Assembly (NCBI GenBank): GCA_009911175.1 | Contig: QXWX01000052.1 | Span: forward strand, 1 to 50,292 | DNA from: Lachnospiraceae bacterium | GTDB lineage: Bacteria; Bacillota_A; Clostridia; Lachnospirales; Lachnospiraceae | Reading direction: 5' to 3' | DNA: 50,292 nucleotides | In this document: positions 6,825 to 14,277 of the stretch, piece by piece | Layout: the number at the start of each line of letters is the position of its first letter | Position numbering within the stretch: the first letter of the stretch is position 1 | The notes under the pieces: model-generated | Databases searched by the model: none | What the model was told of the DNA's origin: nothing | The model's input: the letters and a program-made list of their open reading frames with translations, nothing else | Translations under genes and position numbers: made by a program

Positions 6825-7268
6825 ATGTATTATACGATCGGAGAAATGGCGAAAAAGCTGCATGTAGCGCCTTCCAAGCTGCGCTATTATGACAAGGAGG
6901 GGCTTCTCCCCTTTGTGGAGCGTTCCAAGGGCGGAATCCGCATGTTCAGTGATAATGATTTTGAATGGCTGTCCATCATCGAATGCCTGAAAAAGACAGG
7001 CATGTCGATCAAGGATATCCGGACCTTCATCGGCTGGTGTATGGAAGGGGATTCGACCATTGAACAGCGGCTGGAGCTGATCGAACGCCAGAGAGACGCG
7101 GTGATTCTGCAGATGAAGCAGGTTCAGGAGACACTGGATACACTGAATTATAAAAAATGGTATTATGAGATCGCCCGTGATGTCGGCACCTGCTCCGTAC
7201 ACGATACGCTCACAATGGAGGAGATTCCAGAAGAATACCGGGCGATCAAGGAACGGCTGGATGGATAG
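6825..7268 (+). CDS. MerR-family transcriptional regulator
   Basis: A 147-aa regulator. The N-terminus YTIGEMAKKLHVAPSKLRYY, then DKEGLLPFVERSKGGIRMF, forms the winged HTH of MerR proteins; a second helical pair (FEWLSIIECLKKTGMSIKDI) and a long dimerisation helix (about residues 75-118) follow. The C-terminus is short and lacks the cysteine metal-binding pattern of metal sensors, so a small organic molecule or no ligand is more likely. The start ATG has AAAGAGG eight bases upstream; a TTG two codons earlier is less likely. No target gene is obvious. The divergent MoxR gene and the regulator itself are the nearest candidates. Confidence 0.88.
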   Translation: MYYTIGEMAKKLHVAPSKLRYYDKEGLLPFVERSKGGIRMFSDNDFEWLSIIECLKKTGMSIKDIRTFIGWCMEGDSTIEQRLELIERQRDAVILQMKQVQETLDTLNYKKWYYEIARDVGTCSVHDTLTMEEIPEEYRAIKERLDG

Positions 7269-7288
7269 TCCCTTCCAGCCTGGGCCGT

Positions 7289-8266
7289 CTACAGTTCAAA
7301 CCGCTTTTTCCTTTTTTCCGGAAAACGCTGATGCTTCTCATTCATCAGGAGGCTGAGCACTTCCGCTTTTCCTTTTTCCGCGGCCTCCCTGATCGCTTCC
7401 TCCAGCCCTTCCCGGCTCCAAAGTCCCCGCTCGGACATGCATTGAAAATATTGCAGATTTTCCCGGCTTACCAGGTACCGCGCCGCGTCCCTGGGATGAT
7501 TCCGCGCATAGGCTTCGTATATCGCCCGATGCTCCGCCGTCAGACCGCATGGACCTGTCAAGCGTGAGAACACCATGTCCGCCAGCACCTCCGGCTTCTC
7601 CTGGGCCACTGCCAGCGAAAATATGCTGTCATATTTCCGGAAATCCATCTCCCGGCCGTAAAAGCACTGGCGATAATTGTTCCCGGTCCCATGATGCTGG
7701 GTAAATAAGATCCGGGCAGGCGTATTTTCCACGGCCTCCTCATAATGCTCGGGAAAAACCAGTCTTACCGCCTGTACTTCTTCCTGCGCATTGGAGCCTT
7801 CGTGAAGAAAAAGCACATCCATCCGCTGCCACAGATCACCCAGGATCTCCTTCACACAGGATTTCCTTCCGCGCTTCAAATGAACCTTCAAGGTGTCAAG
7901 ATTCCCGCATCCGGTAAACGCGCCGCTCCCAAGATATACCAGGGAATCCGTAAATTCCAGCTTTTTCAGCATTTTGCAGTTATAAAAAATGTAGTTTCCA
8001 ATCTCTTCTACCGTGTCAGGAAAAACAACTTCCTCAACCGCGTCCCCCGCTAAAAGCCTTTCATTTTCTTCAAACAAAACCTCCTCCGGACTCTCATAGA
8101 CAAGTACGTCCGGATCCTCCTCCCCCTTTTTTGCGGAAAATGCATAGGCAGCGATCTTTTTCACGGGATATCCGGCGATCTGCTCCGGCAGTACGATCTT
8201 TGAGACCGTCCCGCGGCAGCGGATGATCTCCGCAGAATTATCCCGGATCCTATAATCTATTTTCAT
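7289..8266 (-). CDS. Leucine-rich-repeat (BspA-type) protein with helical C-terminal repeats
   Basis: A 325-aa protein without signal peptide or anchor, so probably cytoplasmic. Residues ~15-150 carry BspA/LRR_5-type repeats with the spacing of IxxxAF and FxxCxxLKKLEF: KIAAYAFSA, VVFPDTVEEIGNYIFYNCKM and LVYLGSGAFTGCGNL. The C-terminal third (HRAIYEAYARNHPRDAARYL onward) reads like ankyrin-type helical pairs and ends in a basic KRKKRFEL. Such proteins mediate protein contacts; the partner is unknown. The start is supported by AAAGGA. The gene is convergent with merR, with only 20 bases between them and no clear terminator. Confidence 0.72.
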   Translation of the reverse strand: MKIDYRIRDNSAEIIRCRGTVSKIVLPEQIAGYPVKKIAAYAFSAKKGEEDPDVLVYESPEEVLFEENERLLAGDAVEEVVFPDTVEEIGNYIFYNCKMLKKLEFTDSLVYLGSGAFTGCGNLDTLKVHLKRGRKSCVKEILGDLWQRMDVLFLHEGSNAQEEVQAVRLVFPEHYEEAVENTPARILFTQHHGTGNNYRQCFYGREMDFRKYDSIFSLAVAQEKPEVLADMVFSRLTGPCGLTAEHRAIYEAYARNHPRDAARYLVSRENLQYFQCMSERGLWSREGLEEAIREAAEKGKAEVLSLLMNEKHQRFPEKRKKRFEL

Positions 8267-8349
8267 AATAAGGATTCCTTTCTCACGAAAACTGTTTTTT
8301 ATCTGCTGGGCAGTGTCACTTATATCAGTTTACCAGCAAATGTTTATTT

Positions 8350-8387
8350 TGTCACCTTCCTGTCACTTTCATTTGTTACCATACCAT
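8350..8387 (+). promoter_or_regulatory. Response-regulator-type repeats and promoter region of ABC genes
   Basis: TGTCAC occurs at 8350-8355 and again at 8361-8366, exactly 11 bp apart, with a related TGTTAC at 8374-8379. One-helical-turn direct repeats over the -35 region are typical of OmpR-type response regulators. A weak -10 (TACCAT) follows. The regulator at 13362-14036 is the likely binder. Confidence 0.45.
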
Positions 8388-8430
8388 AGTCACAAGTCAC
8401 ATCCTCTTACAGAAAGGAGAGTTACATTTT

Positions 8431-9111
8431 ATGGAAATACTGCGCTGCAGCCATTTAACAAAAACATACAAAACCGGTTCGAATCAGGTCGTCGCATTAG
8501 ACAATGTAGACCTGGCGCTGGAAAAGGGGAGCTTTACCGCCATTGTCGGCGCGTCCGGCTCCGGGAAATCCACACTGCTCCACCTGCTGGGCGGGGTGGA
8601 CCGTCCCACCAGCGGAAATATTTATATCGAGGATACCGATATTTCCACGCTGAATATGGAAGAGCTGGCGGTCTTCCGCCGGCGCAAGGTGGGTCTGGTG
8701 TATCAGTTCTACAACCTGATCCCCACCCTGAATGTCCGGAAAAATATCCTTCTTCCCATACTCCTGGACGGACGGAAACCGGACGAGGCCCGTTTTGAAC
8801 AGATCGTAAACACCTTAGGGCTCTCGGACCGCCTGTCCCATCTTCCAAGGGAGCTCTCCGGCGGTCAGCAGCAGAGGGTGGCCATTGCCCGCAGCCTCAT
8901 TTACCAGCCTGCCATCCTTCTGGCCGATGAGCCCACGGGTAATCTGGACCGTCGCAATTCCGAGGAGACCATCGAGCTTTTAAAGCTGTCCAACCAGAGA
9001 TACGGCCAGACCGTGCTCCTGATTACCCATGACGAAAAGACGGCGCTTATGGCGGAACGGATCCTGACTTTGGAGGACGGGAAAATTGTCAGAGATGAGG
9101 TGATGTCCTGA
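8431..9111 (+). CDS. ABC transporter ATPase (MacB/BceA type)
   Basis: A 226-aa ATPase that powers the FtsX-type permease encoded directly downstream. Walker A is GASGSGKS at residues 40-47. The Q-loop lies in VYQFYNL, the signature is LSGGQQQRVAIAR, Walker B is ILLADEP, and the switch histidine is in LLITHDEK. Its closest relatives export or sense peptides and cell-wall antibiotics. The start has AAAGGAG with a longish spacing of about 11 bases. The stop codon overlaps the permease start (TGATG at 9109-9113), so the two are translationally coupled. A facing histidine kinase/response regulator pair completes the module. Confidence 0.93.
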   Translation: MEILRCSHLTKTYKTGSNQVVALDNVDLALEKGSFTAIVGASGSGKSTLLHLLGGVDRPTSGNIYIEDTDISTLNMEELAVFRRRKVGLVYQFYNLIPTLNVRKNILLPILLDGRKPDEARFEQIVNTLGLSDRLSHLPRELSGGQQQRVAIARSLIYQPAILLADEPTGNLDRRNSEETIELLKLSNQRYGQTVLLITHDEKTALMAERILTLEDGKIVRDEVMS

Positions 9112-11876
9112 TGCAGGTGATACGTGAATATGCGTTCGAAAGTCTCCGCAGAAATAAATACACCAGCGCTGCCATCCTGGTGGCTCTGTTTTTGATGACC
9201 ACCCTGATGTCCTGCTTCTGCGGCATGGTCTATACGATGTGGGCGGACGATGTATTTCTGAATCAATGGTATGACGGAAACTGGCACGGCGAGCTGTTTG
9301 ATAACAGCTATGGAAGGGATCTGGAAAAGATTGAAAACTACGCTTCTGTTTCCGCCGTTATGATCAAGGGCTCCTGGGAGGTGGCAAAGATCAGCGACAG
9401 CGGACGGCGCAGGTACATCATCCAGCGGCCCGCCACACAAGAATACTGGGATTCCATGCCGGAGAAGCACAGCATTCTGGAAGGTCGTCTGCCAGAAAAA
9501 GATTCGGAGCTGGTTCTGTCCAAACAATATTTTGAAGATCATCCTGATGTCAACGTCGGGGATACACTGACGCTTCCTGTCGGGGAACGCGTTTATAACG
9601 GAGAGGTCTGTATGGAAACGGATACCTGGCGGGAAGGGGAAACCTTCCGTCCGACCGGCACCAAAACCTATACGCTGGTGGGGATCATGGATGTCACCAC
9701 TTCCTCCGCGGTTCCGGCTTATACCGGCATGAGCTATATGAGCCGGGAATCCATCGCGCCGGAGGATTCCATCACCGTCTATCTGCGGTTTGATCCGATG
9801 CGCGGCACTTACCGGGAGCTTCCCGCGCTGGCCGAATCCATAGGTTATAAAAAGGATGAATACGGAAATTATCTTCTGCGGTACAATAGCAGGCTTTTGG
9901 CCGACTATATGATCCTGCCGCCGGATCAGTCCTTTTCCCTGGAAATGCTGGCGGTTCCGCTGATGATTCTGGTGTTAGCCTTGCTGATCGTAGGGGTATT
10001 CGTCCTGATCATCCACAATGCTTTTGCCCTGTCGCTGAATGAAAAAATGGCCCAGTTCGGCACCCTGTCCTGTGTCGGGGCGTCGCCTGGGCAGATCCTG
10101 ACAGCTGCCGTCTCGGAGGCTCTGATCCTGGTGATCCCGGTCCTGCCCTTCGGTCTGGCCGCGGGGTGGTTTGTCAATATCCAGTTGTTTGCAAATATCA
10201 ATGCCCACAATGACATCGGACGGGCCGCGCCGGATATCATACCGGTATTCGGGCTGCCCGCCGTTCTTCCCGCCCTCCTGCTCTCTCTGCTCACAGCCTG
10301 CCTGTCAGCGAGGATTCCGGCAAAGAAGCTTGCCAAGGCGCTGCCCATCGAGATCATAAAGCAGGAGGAAGGGCTTCGAAGCTCCGGGAAGAAAAAGGAA
10401 CGGAAGCATAAAGGGGAAGCTATGAGCATATCCCGCTCCCGGAGGTTTTTTTGCCGTCTGAAAGCAACGGTTCCCAAGCCTTCGCGTACCTCATCCGCAT
10501 CGCCGTTTGGAGGGATCATCGGGGAACTGTCGGCGCTTTCTCTGGCCCAGAGAAAGCGCTCCTACCGGACTGCTGTCATTTCCCTCTGCCTGTCCTTTCT
10601 TTTGCTGACCACCTTCCTGTATGGTTTTTCCATCAATGACGCATCCAGTACCATACTGCGGGATCAGTCCATGCAGGAGGAACACATCCAGTTGTCCGTC
10701 AGTGACGGACGGGAACCGGATCCGGAATTTCTGGAAGCGCTGGTTGAGGTTCCAGATCTCGGGCAGGCTGCGGTTTATAACACTCTGACCTGTGCGGTCT
10801 GGGTTTCGGCCAAGGATGCCTCCCCGGATATCCAGGAGCGTTTCGGCGGCTTTGACGGAGTGGTCAGCCGAAATAAATATTCCCTCATTGAGCGGGACGG
10901 ACGCTACCGGATGCAGACCGAACTGATCGGTCTGGAAGCGCACTGCTTCCGTGAATACTGCGAGAGACTTGGCATTGACCCGGAGCCCTATTTTGAAGAT
11001 CCGGGCCAGGCGCTGATCTACAATTTTGCCCGGGATCCGGACGCAAGCACACGGAGGCATCCGGTAGACTGCGGACTTTTGGATCTAAAGCAGGGGCAGA
11101 CACTGGAATTTACGGAGCATGCCTACGACGAAGATACCGGAGATTATACGTTTTCCCTGCGGGCCGGGGATCTGGTGGATGCCCTTCCCTGCACAGGCCT
11201 TTATGACAAATCACATTTTACGCTGACTGCCGTCATGCCCATGCGGCATGTCCTAGATCTCAGCACACACTGCAGTGAGAGGCGGCATAACAGCACGCAG
11301 AATCTCAACGGAAGATTTCAGGTCAGCAGTGAGGGCGGCCTGTCGGATTCCCGGATCGAGAAGGTCTCCCGGCAGATGAAGGAGATTGTTTCCTACTATT
11401 ACGGAAGCGGAGATTATGTGTTTACAGATGTCATCGACTACAAAAAAATGACTGCGGATATGAAGGAATCCTGGAATCTGATCATCGCCTTCCTGACCGC
11501 GTTTCTGGCGGTGATCGGCCTGTCCAATGTGTGGGCGGCCATTTCCGGAAATCTGAGGCAGCGCAGCCGGGAGTTCGCCATGCTGAAATCCGTCGGGCTG
11601 TCCAGCCGGCAGCTTAAGAGTCTGCTCTTCCTGGAAGGGGTAACACTGGGACTCAAGCCGTTGCTGTTAAGCCTCCCTTTCCAGATCGTATTCGTGGCCG
11701 TATTCCTGCGGCTCAGTGAAGTGACGCTGCTGGAATACCTGCCCTTTGCGCCGCTGGGAATCATCCTGGGATATACGGCACTGATCCTTCTGGCGGTCCT
11801 TGGGGCGTACCTGGTCGGGGGACGGAGAATCCGAAAGGAGAATATCATCACCGCAATCAAAAATGATACCTTGTGA
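9111..11876 (+). CDS. FtsX-family ABC permease, 921 aa
   Basis: A large permease of the MacB/FtsX superfamily: an N-terminal membrane helix (residues ~17-40), a ~230-residue extracellular domain, three helices at ~285-400, a charged cytoplasmic linker (~405-460), then a second unit with a helix near 490-510, another extracellular domain and three helices at the C-terminus. Two FtsX cores in one chain are usual for large peptide-stress permeases. It works with the ATPase at 8431-9111, and its role is probably defence against antimicrobial peptides or lipid/cell-wall stress. The last three residues (DTL) and the stop codon come from a dispersed 46-bp repeat that starts at 11866. The kinase that follows is on the other strand. 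Confidence 0.9.
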   Translation: MQVIREYAFESLRRNKYTSAAILVALFLMTTLMSCFCGMVYTMWADDVFLNQWYDGNWHGELFDNSYGRDLEKIENYASVSAVMIKGSWEVAKISDSGRRRYIIQRPATQEYWDSMPEKHSILEGRLPEKDSELVLSKQYFEDHPDVNVGDTLTLPVGERVYNGEVCMETDTWREGETFRPTGTKTYTLVGIMDVTTSSAVPAYTGMSYMSRESIAPEDSITVYLRFDPMRGTYRELPALAESIGYKKDEYGNYLLRYNSRLLADYMILPPDQSFSLEMLAVPLMILVLALLIVGVFVLIIHNAFALSLNEKMAQFGTLSCVGASPGQILTAAVSEALILVIPVLPFGLAAGWFVNIQLFANINAHNDIGRAAPDIIPVFGLPAVLPALLLSLLTACLSARIPAKKLAKALPIEIIKQEEGLRSSGKKKERKHKGEAMSISRSRRFFCRLKATVPKPSRTSSASPFGGIIGELSALSLAQRKRSYRTAVISLCLSFLLLTTFLYGFSINDASSTILRDQSMQEEHIQLSVSDGREPDPEFLEALVEVPDLGQAAVYNTLTCAVWVSAKDASPDIQERFGGFDGVVSRNKYSLIERDGRYRMQTELIGLEAHCFREYCERLGIDPEPYFEDPGQALIYNFARDPDASTRRHPVDCGLLDLKQGQTLEFTEHAYDEDTGDYTFSLRAGDLVDALPCTGLYDKSHFTLTAVMPMRHVLDLSTHCSERRHNSTQNLNGRFQVSSEGGLSDSRIEKVSRQMKEIVSYYYGSGDYVFTDVIDYKKMTADMKESWNLIIAFLTAFLAVIGLSNVWAAISGNLRQRSREFAMLKSVGLSSRQLKSLLFLEGVTLGLKPLLLSLPFQIVFVAVFLRLSEVTLLEYLPFAPLGIILGYTALILLAVLGAYLVGGRRIRKENIITAIKNDTL

Positions 11877-11947
11877 AACAGCCGTATGGCCATAATGGGA
11901 TGCCTTTGGGTATACCTTGCGAAATGGCCGCATGGCCATGATGGGAT
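11866..11947 (+). repeat. Tandem 46-bp intergenic repeat, copy I (two units)
   Basis: Unit A (11866-11911) begins ATACCTTGTGAAACAGCCGT and continues with ATGGCCATAATGGGATGCC. Unit B begins at 11912 with ATACCTTGCGAAATGGCC and loses similarity after GATGGGAT. Each unit contains a near-palindrome around GGCCGNATGGCC. The same two-unit arrangement is found inverted at 47071-47147. At both loci ATACCTTGTGA gives the final Thr-Leu codons and stop of the upstream gene. Confidence 0.85.
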
Positions 11948-12019
11948 AGAAAATCGAAGGAATCCGTGCGTCTGCGATTTTTACCGCGGCGTCCGAATTC
12001 CTTCTGTTTCCTGTCATAA

Positions 12020-13372
12020 TTACCGAAAGAAGCGCAGGATAAAGCAGGCATGTCCATCCCTTGTATTTTCCGCATAGATATGCCCCTCCTGCTGTTCCAC
12101 CACCAGCTTTGCAAGGGCAAGCCCGATCCCTGCACTGTCCTTTTGAGCGTTTTCTCCCCGGTAGAAGCGTTCAAAAAGATGGGGCAGGTCTTTTTTGCTG
12201 AATCCCTTTCCGCTGTCTGTGAAACGGATTTCCGTGTAAAGGGGATTTTTCTCCCACCGGATCTGAATCTGCCCGCCCTCCGGCGTATGCTCCGCACAGT
12301 TTTTAATTACATTGAGTATGGCTTCCTCCGTCCACTGCCTGTCCGCCCTGACCGACACCGGATCTCCGGAATATTCCAGCCAAATCTGCCGATTCTGCAG
12401 CAGTTCCCGAAGAGGCTCTGCCGCACTCTCTATCAGATCCTCCAGATCCAGGGTTTCCCTTTCGTACCGGATCGTATGGGATTCCAGCTTTGCCAGGGAC
12501 AGCAGGGCTTGGACCAGATTCTGCAGCCGATGGATCTGCAGAGTCAGACGCCGCAGGCATTCTTTTCCCTCCTTCGTCTCCTGCTCCCCCAGAAGCTCTG
12601 TCATCAGAGACATGGAGGTGATAGGAGTTTTGAGCTGATGGGCCACATCCGCAATCCTCTGAGAAAGGACCTCATGGCTGCGTACTGCCTCTTCCTTCGT
12701 GCCTTTCAGCTCCATGACCGCTTTGTAGACCGCATCCTCCAGATGGGAGAAGGCATCCTCCCTGCGCAGCAGTACCGCAGCTTCGCCGCGTTCTGCCGCC
12801 AGGAGATAACGGGTCAGCTCTTCCATACGCTGCTCCTGCTTTTTCCGCTCCCGTTCCTCTTTTCGGAATACACACCAGCCGGCAATCTCTGACAGCAGGA
12901 TACAGATCCCCAGCGTAAAGGGAAGAAGTGTCCCCAGACGCCCCCATGTGTGATAACCGTATTCATGAAGAAATGCTTCTCCGGATTCCCTGTTCCCGCG
13001 GCTGCGGCTCTTTGCCGCGGCCGCAAGGATTTTTTTCGCTGTACGTTTCTGAGCGTCTCCCTCCTGTTTTTCCCGCGAAGATATCTCCGCGTCCCGGTCC
13101 CCCTGGTCCGTCTGTTCCCATACGCTCACATCCTGGTCCAGAACCGCGCCTGTAAATTCCGCGAAACAATGGTACTCCTGATATGTCACAGCCAGCGCAA
13201 TGAAAAAACCGGCTGCCAGTCCGGGCAGAAGCCAGCATATCCATGTCCTGTGTCCCCATATTCCGCCGGCAGCCGCATGCTGACCGTCCCCTGCGGCAGC
13301 CGTCACGCCTGAATAGTCCGGATTCCGGTCCGCCGCCTTAAGGGAATCGCTTTCTCTGTCATCATATCCCAT
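12020..13372 (-). CDS. Sensor histidine kinase
   Basis: A 450-aa membrane kinase. Membrane helices lie at ~43-63 and ~148-168 and enclose an ~80-residue extracellular region with many charged residues. The dimerisation/phosphorylation box VAHQLKTPITS places the phospho-acceptor at His245. The catalytic domain shows the N box NVIKNCAEHT, the G1 region DSGKGFS, an F box (LFERFYR) and the G2 GIGLALAK. The start ATG is embedded in the last codons of the response regulator gene (11-base overlap), with GGAGGCGGGAG upstream, so the two are coupled. It probably senses a cell-envelope stress and regulates the facing ABC genes at 8431-11876. Confidence 0.92.
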   Translation of the reverse strand: MGYDDRESDSLKAADRNPDYSGVTAAAGDGQHAAAGGIWGHRTWICWLLPGLAAGFFIALAVTYQEYHCFAEFTGAVLDQDVSVWEQTDQGDRDAEISSREKQEGDAQKRTAKKILAAAAKSRSRGNRESGEAFLHEYGYHTWGRLGTLLPFTLGICILLSEIAGWCVFRKEERERKKQEQRMEELTRYLLAAERGEAAVLLRREDAFSHLEDAVYKAVMELKGTKEEAVRSHEVLSQRIADVAHQLKTPITSMSLMTELLGEQETKEGKECLRRLTLQIHRLQNLVQALLSLAKLESHTIRYERETLDLEDLIESAAEPLRELLQNRQIWLEYSGDPVSVRADRQWTEEAILNVIKNCAEHTPEGGQIQIRWEKNPLYTEIRFTDSGKGFSKKDLPHLFERFYRGENAQKDSAGIGLALAKLVVEQQEGHIYAENTRDGHACFILRFFR

Positions 13373-14036
13373 CTCCCGCCTCCTCCATCCGGTAGCCGAT
13401 CCCGCGGACTGTTGTGATGCAGCGGGTATGATCCAGCTTTTCCCGAAGACGCTTGACCGTCACGGTCAGCGTATTGTCATTGACAAAATTCCCTTCCGAG
13501 TCCCACAGCTTTTCCAGGATCAGACTGCGGGGCAGAGTGCGTCCTTTATTTTCCATCAGGATCAGCAGCATGCGGTATTCCAGGGCAGTAAGCGTGATCT
13601 CCCGGCCATCCAGAAGAACCTGCATTTTTTCTTTGTTCAGGCGGATATTTCCGCAGGCAGCAGATCCGTCCGGCTCTTCCGGCACCCTCCGGAGCACTGC
13701 CGCGATCCGTGACTCCAGGACCGCAATGTGGAAGGGCTTTGTCACATAATCATCAGCGCCCATATCCAGTCCTCTCGTAATGTCACTCACTTCGTCGCGT
13801 ACTGTCAGAAAGATAATGGGCGTATCACATCTGGCTTTTACCCAGGTACACAATTCATATCCCGTTCCGTCCGGCAGATTCAGGTCCAGAAGTACCAGCG
13901 CAAATGCATCTGAAAACAATTTTTTTGCACCTGCGAGACAGGTGCAGGCCGTGATCTCATATCCTTTTTTCTCCAATGAGGCACGGATCCCAAATGAGAT
14001 CGTATCGTCATCCTCTACCAATAATATTTTTGCCAT
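13362..14036 (-). CDS. OmpR-family response regulator
   Basis: A 224-aa regulator with the acidic pocket VEDDD at residues 7-11, phospho-acceptor Asp51 in LVLLDLNLPDG, a switch threonine in FLTVRD and the conserved lysine in YVTKPF. The C-terminal half is a winged helix with the typical TALEYRMLLILMENKGR and VTVKRLREKL strings. The start is set by AGGAGG nine bases upstream. It is first in the kinase operon. The 11-bp-spaced TGTCAC repeats at 8350-8366 are its best candidate target. Confidence 0.93.
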   Translation of the reverse strand: MAKILLVEDDDTISFGIRASLEKKGYEITACTCLAGAKKLFSDAFALVLLDLNLPDGTGYELCTWVKARCDTPIIFLTVRDEVSDITRGLDMGADDYVTKPFHIAVLESRIAAVLRRVPEEPDGSAACGNIRLNKEKMQVLLDGREITLTALEYRMLLILMENKGRTLPRSLILEKLWDSEGNFVNDNTLTVTVKRLREKLDHTRCITTVRGIGYRMEEAGDGI

Positions 14037-14152
14037 CTGCTTTTCCTCCTGACTTTCACTATAGCACGCGGCCGAAAATTACACAAGGAAAAGCTGCCTT
14101 TGGTGCTTTCACCGCAAGCCCAAAAATATATTATAAAATCTTTCCAATTTTC

Positions 14153-14199
14153 CTGCAAAAAAAATCAACATATGTTATAATGAATTGCGCTGAGCGCAA
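14153..14199 (+). promoter_or_regulatory. Promoter and palindrome ahead of the flavodiiron gene
   Basis: TATAAT at 14176-14181 has a weak CTGCAA 17 bases upstream. It is followed by TTGCGCTGAGCGCAA (14185-14199), a perfect 6-bp inverted repeat around TGA at the predicted start site. It is a candidate operator for a redox- or NO-responsive repressor; no cognate regulator is seen nearby. The rest of the 14037-14277 gap is A+T-rich leader. Confidence 0.5.
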
Positions 14200-14277
14200 G
14201 CAGGTCATCAATTTTCGTTGAAAGTTGGTGACAAATTATAATAAATTGCATTTAAAGAGAAAAGGAGTGTATTGCAA

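Noticed and set aside
13912..13945. Hairpin GCACCTG/CAGGTGC as a terminator
   Set aside because: It lies inside the response regulator coding sequence and has no functional T-run on the transcribed strand in a useful place.
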